Part shown: positions 24,448 through 33,707 of the stretch, one piece after another
Numbering within the stretch: position 1 is the first letter of the stretch
Layout of the letters: every line of letters starts with the position of its first letter
Assembly (NCBI GenBank): GCA_965284645.1
Contig: OZ260106.1
Span: 4,092,001-4,156,000 of the forward strand
Length of the DNA stretch: 64,000 nucleotides
Source: JAIBAJ01 sp965284645
Lineage (GTDB): Bacteria; Bacteroidota; Bacteroidia; JAIBAJ01
Direction of reading: 5' to 3'
The notes under the pieces: generated by a model
Databases searched by the model: none
Told to the model about the DNA's origin: nothing
What the model saw: only the letters and a program-made list of their open reading frames with translations
Program-made: the position numbers and the translations under genes

Positions 24448-26592
24448 CTACTCAATTACCAATTTCACCTTAAACCATTCTTCCCTTTCCCGAATAGATA
24501 TAGTGTAGATCCCAGTGGAAAGACCATTTAAATGTATACTTCCATTTTCCGGTTTACCTGTCCAAATAAGCCTACCAGTAAAATCATGCAAGATTATTTG
24601 ACTAATCCTTTCCGAATGTAAAAAATGCACTAAACCATCGGTTGGGTTCGGAAACAGAAGACCTTCTCCGGAATTTTCATTTTGTAACCCAGTAATCAAT
24701 CCGGCTCCAATAATGTTTGAATAGCTGTTTGTTAAACTTCGCATAGCGCTGCAACCATCAGGATTGCCAACTATTATCAAATAACGATTATTCCCTGAAG
24801 GTGGATTCAAATCAGAATACGAATTATTCCCAAATGCAATGGAATTAATCAACTGAAAGGCATTGCCATTGTTGCTTCGGTAAATCCCATAGGTTGAAAT
24901 AGCAAACCCTTCATAATTATTCCAAGCCAAATTAATTTCACCATTTAAACCTAAACTTGCCTGTAAATGAATGGTTCGATGGGTAATATTGCCCAAGCTC
25001 TCATTTCCACAGGTGTCGATGACACTCAAATAATAACGATCACTGGATTGGAAAGGATTAGAGGCTGTATCTTCGAACTGACTCAATTGTGAATATGGAA
25101 TATAGGCTATTTCCACAAAACTTCCACCTATCTGGGTTTCCTTATAAATTTTATAACCAACTGTCGGATAGGTAGTATCCTTTTCCCAAATAATTAAATT
25201 CTTGTTGCTTAAGGTATCTACAGTAACCAAGCAAATATGATCAGAAGCAGGTGACAAAGTATCAAATTGGTAATAAGCGGTATCTGGCGAACAATACAAA
25301 TTCGATACATAAACCGCATATAAGCCCGGATTAACTACTGAAATAGTTGAAACTAATTGCCCATTAGACCAAGTGTAACTAGTACCACCTGAGGCTTGTA
25401 AATTTATAGATTGCCCACTACAAACAATTGAATCCCCAATGACTGCTATATTTGCCACAGGATGACCAATGGCATAAACCTGAAGAGAAAATGTATCCAC
25501 AAAACCTTGGGCATTTGAAGCAATTAGTGAAATCGTATAAGTCCCTGGGGAATTAAAGATGGGGCTAGGGTTAATCAAATTACTTGTATCACCATTTCCA
25601 AAATCCCAATGGTATGAACTGGCATGTGCACTGGAATTGGAAATACTTAAAACGGAACCAACACAAACAGTATCACTAGCCAAGCTAAATTGGGCAACAG
25701 CTGTATCAATAACAGTTGATGATCCAATGCTAATGGAAAGGGGAATCATACAATTTAAATTGCTTGTTATTTGACAATTGTAAACAGCGCCCAAAGATGG
25801 ATTTATTACTGTAATTGATTGGGAAGTATCATTGGTCAATGGCCAAAAATAGGAAAACCCACTTGGGGCTGTTATTATCAAAGAATCACCAGCAGGGAAA
25901 TAGGTGGTATCCAATTCAGAAGATAAAGATTTCCCGTATAAATATCCATATCCAAAATGACCACCTAAGGAACAATCACCCGAAGCAAATTCAATGGTTA
26001 CCTGTTGACCAATAAAACTTGTTAAATCTAAAAATGCAGTTTTCCAATCCTGCCATTCAACCCCACTACAAGGAATAAAATTACCTTGATTAATACCACA
26101 ACCTCCTGCCGCATAACTGTAACTATCACAACTGGCATCGATTGATGTCCCACTGGCATTATAAGCTCTAATTTCAAAACGAGGTTGTTCAGAACAGGTA
26201 TGATTAGGACTTTCCAAGACAATGGCAAAATTTATAAAAACCAAGGCATTCCCAACGGTTACTGGGTTAAACGTGTACTTTAATTTTTCGGCTTCTGCTC
26301 CAATAAATGAATTACCTAATCTTGCTACTTGGTTGACCCCTGCAGGTAAAATTTGCAAACCACTGCAGGTATATGGATCAAAAGAGGGGGTATTAATAAT
26401 GGTAAACCTACTTTGATCGTTTGATGCGGTATTGGCATAAATTGGACAACAACTACCTACATATGCATTCCAGTTGGTAAAATCCATCAAACTAAAATCA
26501 AAATTGTTGTTTTGAGAATAGGATGAATATCCAAAACAATTGATAAACATACCAATGATTAGAAACACCTTTAACTTCATTTGTTTATTCAC
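24448..26592 (-). CDS. PKD-domain secreted protein with T9SS type-A sorting domain
   Basis: 714 residues. Signal peptide KLKVFLIIGMFINCFGYSSYSQ at the N terminus. Residues about 30-210 form a lectin-like first domain (NFDFSLMDFTNWNAYVGS, FINFAIVLESPNHTC). One clear PKD repeat follows (SYHWDFGNGDTSNLINPSP..GTYTISLIASN), then fibronectin-like segments. The C-terminal type-A sorting domain is LLFPNPTDGLVHF, IILHDFTGRLIWTG and STGIYTISIREREEWFKVK. It should be exported by T9SS and anchored to surface polysaccharide or released. Binding target unknown. Transcribed divergently from the gene at 27012. Confidence 0.88.
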   Translation of the reverse strand: MNKQMKLKVFLIIGMFINCFGYSSYSQNNNFDFSLMDFTNWNAYVGSCCPIYANTASNDQSRFTIINTPSFDPYTCSGLQILPAGVNQVARLGNSFIGAEAEKLKYTFNPVTVGNALVFINFAIVLESPNHTCSEQPRFEIRAYNASGTSIDASCDSYSYAAGGCGINQGNFIPCSGVEWQDWKTAFLDLTSFIGQQVTIEFASGDCSLGGHFGYGYLYGKSLSSELDTTYFPAGDSLIITAPSGFSYFWPLTNDTSQSITVINPSLGAVYNCQITSNLNCMIPLSISIGSSTVIDTAVAQFSLASDTVCVGSVLSISNSSAHASSYHWDFGNGDTSNLINPSPIFNSPGTYTISLIASNAQGFVDTFSLQVYAIGHPVANIAVIGDSIVCSGQSINLQASGGTSYTWSNGQLVSTISVVNPGLYAVYVSNLYCSPDTAYYQFDTLSPASDHICLVTVDTLSNKNLIIWEKDTTYPTVGYKIYKETQIGGSFVEIAYIPYSQLSQFEDTASNPFQSSDRYYLSVIDTCGNESLGNITHRTIHLQASLGLNGEINLAWNNYEGFAISTYGIYRSNNGNAFQLINSIAFGNNSYSDLNPPSGNNRYLIIVGNPDGCSAMRSLTNSYSNIIGAGLITGLQNENSGEGLLFPNPTDGLVHFLHSERISQIILHDFTGRLIWTGKPENGSIHLNGLSTGIYTISIREREEWFKVKLVIE

Positions 26593-27011
26593 TTATTTTT
26601 AAATTTGAAATTAATCAATTCTATGTTCATTACTAATACAATTCTATTTTAATTCTGGATTTTCAAATGGCAAACCTTAAAACAGATTATCTCTTTGCCC
26701 AGTTCAAATTTCCTAAAAGTTCTGGTAAATCAATTTAGACAAATCAAAAATAGTCTATTTTTCGAAATAAACATCCAAGTTTCTTCGATTAATACCACGA
26801 GTTCAAAGTAGCCTTTTTTTGATTCTGAATTTAGGTTTAACTATTTCGGCATTAGTTGTTTATCCTTAAATTGTCCATAAGAAGCCCCAAAACCCAAGCT
26901 ACTTGTTTATTCATTACACCCATTCTCTACTTGAACAAAATAATTTCATGTACAAGCTCTTAATCGTCTAAGATTTTTTTTTGTTAATTTGAACGCTAAT
27001 TAAACATCCAC
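26593..27011. other. Intergenic region between divergent genes, no feature seen
   Basis: 419 bp, AT-rich. No open frame, hairpin terminator, tRNA or member of the repeat families was found. It must contain the promoters of both divergent genes, but I see no clear TAnnTTTG box on either strand. Confidence 0.5.
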
Positions 27012-28232
27012 ATGAAGAAAATTGTAGCCCTAACTTTTTCCCTCCTTTTTGTTTCCACCTTCTGCTCTGCCCTTAAATACCAAATCATTCTAAATTGGCA
27101 ACCAGATCAACTCATTCAAGCCCATTTCTTCTATGAAAAGAATAAACCGATTGGAGGACCGGAATATTATCTTTCTGAGGTGGCCTATGCCGGCTATGAA
27201 GATTTAAAAATAAACCTCGGGGCCTTTTTGGAAAAAAAGTATAGTGGAAAAGAAAGTTCTTTGGAAGAAAGTTTGGAAGAACTTAAAAATGAATTCAAGG
27301 CAGATTACATCGTAAAAGGATTCAATGAAACCTGCAAATCTACTAAAGCCGGTACCGAAGAATCTACCCTTTTAATAGTTATCGAACCCGTGGCACCCTT
27401 AATTAAAATTATGGAAGGCCCTATGTATGGCGGTGTTCAGGTTACAAACATCAATTATGATGGGTTCAAGATTAGCTATGCCAAACGTGTTTCGGATGAT
27501 AAAATAGAACCCTTTTTCACTGATTACATGACCCTATTTGGCTACAGAATGGGTAATGCCAAATCTGTTCCCGAAGCCTATGCCTATAACATTGGAAGGA
27601 AACTTGGGGAGGTATTCGACAAGAAAAAAATGAACGATATGAATGCCGCCAAAAAACCAAATCCTTCAGGACATCGCGCCATCCAAGGGGGAATAAAAAC
27701 AAACCGACTTGATTTTTTCAAAGGAGCAAAAAATGTAGGTGTAAAAATTGAATACCAAGGAATGAGCATTAACTACAATGAACCCTTTGAAAACGAATCG
27801 AAATTTATTGAAGCAATGTCGAAAAGAAATAAAAATTATGAAGAAAAATGGAACCGTATAAAGGAAGAAGAGTTTGAACAAGCCTTACTTGGTGGTATGC
27901 GAATTGGTTCCGATTTTAAAGTAGTCTTTTCAAAAAGCAAAACCGATTATCAAGTGCTTGTTAATGTAGACTATATTTTCTTCGGAAATAATGGAACCGT
28001 TGCGGCCACTGTAAAATTCAAGGATAAAAACCAAGAAGACTATACATTAGTTATTGAACTGGGGCAAACCGGAACCGTTGCCGATAAACGCAGTTTGGTT
28101 GGCGGGGTGAAGTTGGGACAATATGGTGAAAATACCGTTGGATTCGAAAACATTGGTATCCAAATTGGCGAAACCATCTTTTTTACCCAAGGTGGAGAGA
28201 AAAAAGGCAGACAGGTAGAAAGGTTTTTCTAA
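27012..28232 (+). CDS. Secreted protein of unknown function
   Basis: 406 residues. Signal peptide KIVALTFSLLFVSTFCSA; a cysteine before the cleavage site (FCSALKY) gives only a weak lipobox, so periplasmic or membrane-anchored location is uncertain. No domain recognised. Two halves can be seen: residues about 20-200 with LIVIEPVAPLIKIMEGPMYGG and a second half with QALLGGMRIGSDFKVVFSKS and ATVKFKDKNQEDYTLVIELG, which look like mixed alpha/beta folds. No T9SS sorting domain. Basic, lysine-rich central region (KKKMNDMNAAKKPNPSGHR). Stands alone between the T9SS gene and the Rhs region. Confidence 0.75.
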   Translation: MKKIVALTFSLLFVSTFCSALKYQIILNWQPDQLIQAHFFYEKNKPIGGPEYYLSEVAYAGYEDLKINLGAFLEKKYSGKESSLEESLEELKNEFKADYIVKGFNETCKSTKAGTEESTLLIVIEPVAPLIKIMEGPMYGGVQVTNINYDGFKISYAKRVSDDKIEPFFTDYMTLFGYRMGNAKSVPEAYAYNIGRKLGEVFDKKKMNDMNAAKKPNPSGHRAIQGGIKTNRLDFFKGAKNVGVKIEYQGMSINYNEPFENESKFIEAMSKRNKNYEEKWNRIKEEEFEQALLGGMRIGSDFKVVFSKSKTDYQVLVNVDYIFFGNNGTVAATVKFKDKNQEDYTLVIELGQTGTVADKRSLVGGVKLGQYGENTVGFENIGIQIGETIFFTQGGEKKGRQVERFF

Positions 28233-28243
28233 ATCCAAAGAAA

Positions 28244-28280
28244 CCACAAGGAGGATTTATTATTCTGAGCTACTTGATTT
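28244..28280. repeat. Remnant of the 146-bp MITE-like element
   Basis: AGGAGGATTTATTATTCTGA and GCTACTTGATTT match the AGGAGGATTTATTAATCCGA..ACTACTTGATTT stretch of the 146-bp element with a few changes. Neither terminus is preserved. Lies just after the gene ending at 28232. Confidence 0.4.
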
Positions 28281-28321
28281 GGAACCACTTGAATTCAAAC
28301 AAGGTAACCTTGACATAATTT

Positions 28322-28501
28322 ATGGTAAATAAAAAAAGGAAGCGAAGACGAAATTTTATCATAAATTCCGTTAGTGAAGAAGAATCCCAATTCCCTAAAT
28401 GGTTAATTTGGATTATAAGTATTGCCTACTTTATAGGAATTGCATATTCAGGTGGGCAGAAACTAGGGTGGTATAAAGGTCAACAAGTTTTCTCTAGATA
28501 A
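28322..28501 (+). CDS. Small basic single-membrane-span protein, unknown
   Basis: 59 residues from ATG 28322. A strongly basic N terminus (NKKRKRRRNF) is followed by one hydrophobic segment (WLIWIISIAYFIGIAY) and a short basic tail ending GQQVFSR. It precedes the Rhs debris; small membrane proteins of this type are common as immunity or accessory genes, but nothing proves this here. It may equally be a chance frame. The stretch 28502-28760 holds no further supportable gene. Confidence 0.4.
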   Translation: MVNKKRKRRRNFIINSVSEEESQFPKWLIWIISIAYFIGIAYSGGQKLGWYKGQQVFSR

Positions 28502-28760
28502 CTTTTTTGTCTTAAGATATTTATTTAGTTTAGCAATTATCAAAGAAGATATAATGTACCGAGGAATTTCTAAAATTACAGTGCTGAAGAATCATTTAGG
28601 ACTTCCAGGAATACATACTTAAAAAGGAATGAAATATGGCAAACCTAAATTATAAGATGTGGCGTCTTTATTTGAAAGAATTTGGTAATAGGATGTTACG
28701 AAACATGGATTAAAGTATACCCTTTAAATTAGAAACAAAACCGAATATCTGCAATTCTAA

Positions 28761-30086
28761 ATGACCAAAAGCAGCTGCACCAAAATCCTTAATCTGGAAC
28801 AACGTGAAATTTATGGCAGCACCCGCCTTGGGGTTATTACCCAAGAAGTACGCATAGCCGAAAATGCCTCTTGGCCAACTGTTGAACCCACCCAAGACAC
28901 CGCCAATGCTCCCTTTGTGCTATGGAATGCTGATAGCACCTACCTCGATTCGGTTTACATCAACCCCTTTGATTCGGTGGGTTACAAAATCAAATTACAC
29001 AAATACCTCGGCTACCGAAACTATGAATTAAGCAACCACCTTGGTAATGTGTTGGCTGTTATCTCCGACCGAAAATACGGCGAAGATGCCGATACCGATG
29101 GGGAAGTGGAATGGTATAAACCCAATGTGCTCAGCGAAACGGATTATTATGCGTTTGGAAGTGAAGTGAAAGAAAGGAGTGTGAGTGGAGGGTATAAGTT
29201 TGGGTTTAATGGACAGATGAGAGATGATGAAATTTATGGAACTGGGAATGCTAATACTGCCATGTTCTGGGAATATGATACAAGGTTGGGGAGGAGATGG
29301 AATTTGGATCAAGCTATGAATCCAAACCAATCAAACTATTCTGCTTTTAATAATTCTCCTTATTTCTTTAATGATATTTATGGAGACGATGTAGACGTAA
29401 GTAAAATTTATGAAAAGGATAAAAATGGAAGTTATAAAAATAAAGGAAACATACTAGCTTTCGAATTATTTGCAGCCACCAAGGCTGGCAAAAAATACCT
29501 TTTAGACCATGCTGAAAAGGGTTTTAAATTAAATGGTGTTTTTGTTAAAAATTTAAATATTTCAGCTGAAGTTGAAGGAAAATCTTCTAAAAATGGAGTT
29601 GATGTTTCTATTGATCCTTATAATGATCATCCAAGTGCACCAGCAACAACAAACGGCGAAAAAAATAATAATAGATTGAAAATTAAAATAAGTGTTGACA
29701 ATATAGGTTCGCTTAATAAGTTGTCTGAAAAGGGTGGATTTAGAGATAAAATGTTGGAAAGTGTTGATAATATTGGCCATGAGGCTTTTACACATGGTGA
29801 AATAAGAGAAAAACAGTTTTTAGGTTCTAACTTTCAAAGAGATAGTAATAATCAACACGACTACAAACTAATGTCTCAAACAAGTTATTTAACAAACATT
29901 ATGTATTACAGCGATATAGGATATAAAGGGTCAGAGCAATTTATTCTAAATAGTAAAGCTGTCGAAATGTTAAATGAAGTTCAAAACATGAACATTCACA
30001 TGAATCTAGGTCAAAAAAAGTACTCTCAAAAGGAGTTATTTAACAAATTTGTTTCAGGAGGTTTCCTATGGAAAGGTTTAAGATAA
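28761..30086 (+). CDS. Orphan Rhs C-terminal cassette 1: truncated core plus toxin-like tip
   Basis: 441 residues. It starts inside the Rhs core (LNLEQREIYGSTRLGVITQE), so the large N-terminal YD-repeat part is missing. The core continues with NYELSNHLGNVLAVISDRKYG, SETDYYAFGSEV and GGYKFGFNGQ, then DTRLGRRWNLDQ, which normally precedes the tip. From about residue 200 the sequence is unique and contains NIGHEAFTHGEIREK; the HE..H arrangement suggests a metal-dependent tip, but the spacing (HExxxH) is not that of classical zincins. No signal peptide. The small gene at 30068 overlaps its end by 19 bases, as expected for a toxin-immunity pair. Confidence 0.72.
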   Translation: MTKSSCTKILNLEQREIYGSTRLGVITQEVRIAENASWPTVEPTQDTANAPFVLWNADSTYLDSVYINPFDSVGYKIKLHKYLGYRNYELSNHLGNVLAVISDRKYGEDADTDGEVEWYKPNVLSETDYYAFGSEVKERSVSGGYKFGFNGQMRDDEIYGTGNANTAMFWEYDTRLGRRWNLDQAMNPNQSNYSAFNNSPYFFNDIYGDDVDVSKIYEKDKNGSYKNKGNILAFELFAATKAGKKYLLDHAEKGFKLNGVFVKNLNISAEVEGKSSKNGVDVSIDPYNDHPSAPATTNGEKNNNRLKIKISVDNIGSLNKLSEKGGFRDKMLESVDNIGHEAFTHGEIREKQFLGSNFQRDSNNQHDYKLMSQTSYLTNIMYYSDIGYKGSEQFILNSKAVEMLNEVQNMNIHMNLGQKKYSQKELFNKFVSGGFLWKGLR

Positions 30087-30550
30087 TAATTTATTTTTTC
30101 TTTATTTTAAGCGCCTTTTCCTGTAATATAAGCAAAAGAAAAAATGCATTAATAATAAGAACATGGTCTAATAACTTAAATGATAGTCTAATTGTTGAAA
30201 AAACAGAAGATATTTATTATGATTTTATAATTAATAAAAGTTATTTCTCAGATAGTATTTTTAATGAATTATATAGAATGGATAACTATTCAAATGCATC
30301 TATTAATGAAACTAATTATCGTGTTTTTAAGAAAGATGAGTTTTTTATTAATCCCAATTTTAAAAGCGTTAAAGTTGGGATTATTGACAACCTTGATTCA
30401 AATTATGATTCTAGAGCCTATTATTTAATGGAAAAGTTTGGAATTGTTACAATATTTATTCCAAAACAAAAAATGGTATTAGAATTAAAATCTATTATAA
30501 TTAATAATGATACAACATTAATTGATAGCCTTTATCCGCTTTCATACTAA
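30068..30550 (+). CDS. Putative immunity lipoprotein for Rhs tip 1
   Basis: 160 residues. N terminus KIIIYFFFILSAFSC is a lipoprotein signal peptide with the lipobox ending at Cys18, so it should sit in the cell envelope. The rest is AT-rich coding sequence (NNLNDSLIVEKTEDIYYDF, KSVKVGIIDNLDSNYD) without a domain I know. The start overlaps the toxin-like tip by 19 bases. Immunity function is inferred from position only. Confidence 0.6.
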   Translation: MERFKIIIYFFFILSAFSCNISKRKNALIIRTWSNNLNDSLIVEKTEDIYYDFIINKSYFSDSIFNELYRMDNYSNASINETNYRVFKKDEFFINPNFKSVKVGIIDNLDSNYDSRAYYLMEKFGIVTIFIPKQKMVLELKSIIINNDTTLIDSLYPLSY

Positions 30551-30614
30551 AATTTTTTTCAATGAAAATGATGGTAAATATCGTATCCCCTCGACCAAGT
30601 GGATATTTTTGATG

Positions 30615-30767
30615 TGTGAAAAAACATCGAAACTTGCGACCAAAAAGATGTGGACACCAGAGCAGCTATTTTTAGCTGTTGAGCAATGGCTGGAATCGGG
30701 TATGTCCAAAAAAAAGGCTTGTTTGAAGGGTGAGGTGTTTGGAGGTCAGTTAAATTGTTTTTTTTGA
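30615..30767 (+). pseudogene. Possible transposase-type helix-turn-helix remnant
   Basis: The frame gives CEKTSKLATKKMWTPEQLFL and AVEQWLESGMSKKKACLKG, which resembles the N-terminal helix-turn-helix of small IS-associated proteins (IS66 TnpA-like accessory proteins). It ends after a few more codons in a T-run and has no downstream transposase. A weaker echo (GTGAGGAGTTTGGA) occurs at about 31803-31820 before the next Rhs fragment. Identification is tentative. Confidence 0.3.
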
Positions 30768-30769
30768 TT

Positions 30770-30821
30770 TAGCATGTATATTTGTTCAACCAAATCCTAT
30801 CTTTGTTTTTCACTATCCATG
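30770..30821 (+). repeat. Leader repeat ahead of Rhs fragment 2
   Basis: AGCATGTATATTTGTTCAAC, then CAAATCCTA, TTTTTCACTATCCATGTCCC. The same leader occurs at 31891-31942 before Rhs fragment 3, with the same distance to the ATG. Confidence 0.7.
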
Positions 30822-31114
30822 TCCCGCCCCACCGGCCACCGCAACTACGAATTAAGCAACCACCTTGGCAATGTATTAGCCGTTATCTCAGACCGAAAAT
30901 ACGGAGAAGATGCCGATACAGATGGGGAATTGGAATGGTATAAACCCAATCATCTGGAACAAATAATGGAATACAAAATTCAAGTAAAAATCAAACTTCA
31001 ATAAGTTATAAACCTAAATCTAAAGCTACTGATGATGGAGTAACAAGAACAGATAATACTAGTTACGAAGGAAATAAACCATTAAAAAGTTTTAAAAATA
31101 GCATTTTAAGATAA
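30819..31114 (+). pseudogene. Rhs cassette 2: short core fragment plus out-of-frame tip
   Basis: MSRPTGHRNYELSNHLGNVL to DTDGELEWYKPN is a 45-residue copy of the Rhs core also seen at about 29008 and 31940. After the KPN junction the core frame runs into a short unrelated tail and stops at 31004. The neighbouring frame instead encodes SSGTNNGIQNSSKNQTSISY and DDGVTRTDNTSYEGNKPLKS, stopping at 31114, which looks like the true end of a toxin tip. A frame break therefore separates core and tip. A membrane protein gene follows at 31130. Confidence 0.6.
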
Positions 31115-31129
31115 ATAAAAATTTGTAAA

Positions 31130-31492
31130 ATGGATTTTAAATCAAATATCAATTTTAAAAATAAATTAATTGTTTATATATTTTTGATATTATTTTATGT
31201 CATTTTATTTGTTTTATTGTCATTAAGTATTTACAGGAATAATTTATTATATAAATTCAATAAAACTACAATTGGCATAGTAAAAGAACGTCAAAATAGG
31301 CGAAAATCAGATATATATATTATTTGCAACTATAAGGTAAATGGAGTAAATTATAAGACAAACGCTGAGGTGAATAATATTGAAATAAAATATGACTTAT
31401 TTTTTAATGTAGGTGATAGTGTATTGATTATTTATTATCCTCCAAACCCCGAAATTTCTAAGATAATAGATTTGGAAAAAGGCCCAATATGA
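31130..31492 (+). CDS. Putative membrane immunity protein for Rhs tip 2
   Basis: 120 residues. One membrane span near the N terminus (LIVYIFLILFYVILFVLLSL), then a soluble part with IGIVKERQNRRKSDIYIICN, YKVNGVNYKTNAEV and VGDSVLIIYYPPNPEIS. The GDSVLIIYYPPNPE end resembles DUF3592-type membrane proteins, often found as immunity genes. It begins 15 bases after the tip stop. Very AT-rich, unlike core genes of the window, suggesting transfer with its toxin. Confidence 0.6.
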   Translation: MDFKSNINFKNKLIVYIFLILFYVILFVLLSLSIYRNNLLYKFNKTTIGIVKERQNRRKSDIYIICNYKVNGVNYKTNAEVNNIEIKYDLFFNVGDSVLIIYYPPNPEISKIIDLEKGPI

Positions 31493-31890
31493 AAATCACC
31501 TTATGAAACTAATAAGCTTCATATTGCACGACTCTTTTTAACCCATTGTCCTTTGATTTTTTTTTATTAAATTACTGACAATTCTCAAATTGGCACTATG
31601 TAATTCTCTGCCACAAAAGAAATTCGAGAGTTTTACAAGTAAATTTCCATAAGCACCTTACTCTCCTCCGACCAAATGCATATTTTTGGAATGAGAATAA
31701 GTGAGTAGAAAGGCGGCCTAAAACAAAAGCCCAAAAGATCCACTGTTTAAACCTGTAGATAAATTGATGGTGTTAGGAATGTCTAAATCGTCGCATCTGA
31801 ACGGTGAGGAGTTTGGATTACCAAAAGTTAATAACAGAATAGTAAAATGGAAGGTGCCAACGCCGCGCAATGAATTAGTTTTTTTTCAAT
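31493..31890. other. Non-coding debris between Rhs cassettes
   Basis: 398 bp with no supportable gene. Short frames such as the one at 31764 read through repeat-like sequence. The only recognisable part is the weak echo of the helix-turn-helix remnant seen at 30615. Confidence 0.4.
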
Positions 31891-31942
31891 TAGCGTGTAT
31901 ATTTGTTCAACCAAATCCTAAATTGGTTTTTCACTATTCATG
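31891..31942 (+). repeat. Leader repeat ahead of Rhs fragment 3
   Basis: TAGCGTGTATATTTGTTCAA, CCAAATCCTA, TTTTTCACTATTCATGTCCC; about nine in ten bases agree with 30770-30821. Confidence 0.7.
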
Positions 31943-33007
31943 TCCCGCCCCCTTGACCACCGAAACTATGAATTAAGTAACCATCTCGGCAATGTCTTAG
32001 CCGTAATCTCCGACCGCAAATACGGCGAAGATTCCGATACCGATGGGGAATTGGAATGGTATAAACCCAATGTGCTCAGCGAAACGGATTATTATGCGTT
32101 TGGAAGTGAAGTAAATGAAAGGAGTGTGAGTGGGGGGTATAAGTTTGGGTTTAATGGGAAGGAGAATGATAAGGAAACAGGAACTCAGGATTATGGGATG
32201 AGAAATTATTCCCCTTTTATTGGAAGACCTATTAGTATAGACCCCTTATCAACTAAATATCCTTCTTTATCCCCATATCAATTTTTCAGTAATAGTCCTA
32301 TTGCAAATATTGATTTGGACGGAGGAGAGGCAAAAATTAGCATTAAAACCGAGTATATTAAAGATGGAAAATCTTTGGGCATGAGGATTAAAACAGTTGA
32401 TTATTCAGTGGTAATGGGTGTACACTATGGCCCAGAAGGAGTCCATGGTACCTTAGTTTCAAATTACACTTATAATGTCAACTCTAAATCATTGGAACAT
32501 TGCAATACTGAATATCAAACTACCTTTAGTGAGGAAATGCAGAAAATTGGGGAAAGTATGGATAAGGCTGGAAGTAAAATTAAAGGAAATCACTGTGAAG
32601 CAACGAATCCTCCGTTTAAATCAGTAGAAGCAGGTTTAAAGGGTAAAGCAAAGTATGGATTAGGAGAAGTAATTATTGATGCGAAATCCAAAGGAATGAC
32701 AGAAAACCATAGTGAAAAAAGTTTAACCACGAAAGTTAATGGACTCTTTTCAAGTACCTCGAAAACAAATACTAAATCTATTGATTTAGAAGGAAATGCT
32801 TATTTAAAATTTATTATTAATGATCAAACTACACCCGCAGAAGGTAGTATAAAAGGAACTTTTGAAGAATTCTATGGACAAATTAATTATGGAGTAAATG
32901 GAATTACATCAGTAGAGTTTGGTTTAACTACCAAAGCAAAAGTTGATTTTGAAATTTCTGGGAATGCTAAGGTTACAATACTTAAATCTGAAAAAAAGGT
33001 AAAATAA
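31940..33007 (+). CDS. Orphan Rhs cassette 3: core fragment plus unique tip
   Basis: 355 residues. The N-terminal 135 residues are Rhs core: NYELSNHLGNVLAVISDRKY, GGYKFGFNGKENDKETGTQD, YGMRNYSPFIGRPISIDPL and SPYQFFSNSPIANIDLDG, the conserved hinge that ends an Rhs core. The tip (about 137-355) is unique: HYGPEGVHGTLVSNYTYN, NHCEATNPPF, GLKGKAKYGLGEVIIDAKSK and beta-rich repeats to the end. The later part reads like a structural beta protein; catalytic residues are not obvious. The full Rhs N-terminal part is absent. The next gene starts on the last base of its stop codon, a coupled toxin-immunity arrangement. Confidence 0.7.
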   Translation: MSRPLDHRNYELSNHLGNVLAVISDRKYGEDSDTDGELEWYKPNVLSETDYYAFGSEVNERSVSGGYKFGFNGKENDKETGTQDYGMRNYSPFIGRPISIDPLSTKYPSLSPYQFFSNSPIANIDLDGGEAKISIKTEYIKDGKSLGMRIKTVDYSVVMGVHYGPEGVHGTLVSNYTYNVNSKSLEHCNTEYQTTFSEEMQKIGESMDKAGSKIKGNHCEATNPPFKSVEAGLKGKAKYGLGEVIIDAKSKGMTENHSEKSLTTKVNGLFSSTSKTNTKSIDLEGNAYLKFIINDQTTPAEGSIKGTFEEFYGQINYGVNGITSVEFGLTTKAKVDFEISGNAKVTILKSEKKVK

Positions 33008-33315
33008 TGGAGATTGACAAAAGTGATTACCAAGTAGTTAAAGATAAGCTAGGATGGGAATTTTGGTTAATTACATTTACTTTTATTATAATTTCATTAA
33101 TATCCTCATATTATTTTGTAAGCTATATTTTTGAAATTGTTTTGATTTTAATTTTCCTACTATTAATTTTATTTGCGCTTTCTCCAAGGAAGTGTAAATG
33201 TTGCAAAAAAAATATGACAAGGAAATTTGAAAGAGGGATTCTTCCTGAATTTTATTATTGTAGCAGCTGTAAAACCATAATTTATCCAATTGTAAAAAAT
33301 GGGAATTGGGCATAA
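33007..33315 (+). CDS. Putative immunity membrane protein for Rhs tip 3, with Cys4 cluster
   Basis: 102 residues. Two close hydrophobic stretches (FWLITFTFIIISLISSYYFV and IFEIVLILIFLLLILFAL) are followed by CKCCKKNMTRKF and YYCSSCKTI, which provide two CxxC pairs that could bind zinc. Start ATG shares one base with the stop of the Rhs tip. Immunity role inferred from this coupling. Confidence 0.6.
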   Translation: MEIDKSDYQVVKDKLGWEFWLITFTFIIISLISSYYFVSYIFEIVLILIFLLLILFALSPRKCKCCKKNMTRKFERGILPEFYYCSSCKTIIYPIVKNGNWA

Positions 33316-33339
33316 ATTTCACTATTAAAAACAAATAAA

Positions 33340-33707
33340 ATGAAAAAGTCTAAAGCCTTACACACTTTTGTTTGTGATCCAAAATTGCATACATCCTTAA
33401 AGGAGACCTATGCATCGATTTTTACAAAAAATGAAACTCCAAATTTTGGTCAACTAACCCAATTAAATGAAAAAAATATTGAAATTGATTTGGTTGTTGG
33501 AAAGATTAAATTGGAGGCTAATAAAAGGGGGCAATCAGACTTTTTGGATTATTAGCAGGTGAAGGGGTAGGTAAATTGTTTAAGAAAATTCCAGAAGGCT
33601 TTGAATCTATCAAATACCAATTGGGCTATCCTGCAGAAAAAGCTATAGATTCAACTGTTGACAAGGCAATTGAGGATAGTGAAAATGCAAACAAATCAAA
33701 AAAATGA
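33340..33707 (+). pseudogene. Rhs-tip remnant, frame-broken
   Basis: Frame 1 (33340-33555) encodes KALHTFVCDPKLHTSLKETY and IDLVVGKIKLEANKRG, unrecognised. After AAAAGGGG near 33530 the coding signal moves to another frame: LFGLLAGEGVGKLFKKIPEG, ESIKYQLGYPAEKAIDSTVD, ending at TGA 33705-33707. That second part looks like the end of another Rhs tip. Either a frameshift or a recombination junction explains the change. Confidence 0.45.

Noticed and set aside
28620..28715. 25-codon frame MANLNYKMWRLYLKEFGNRM..
   Set aside because: Too short and without context or similarity that I can defend.
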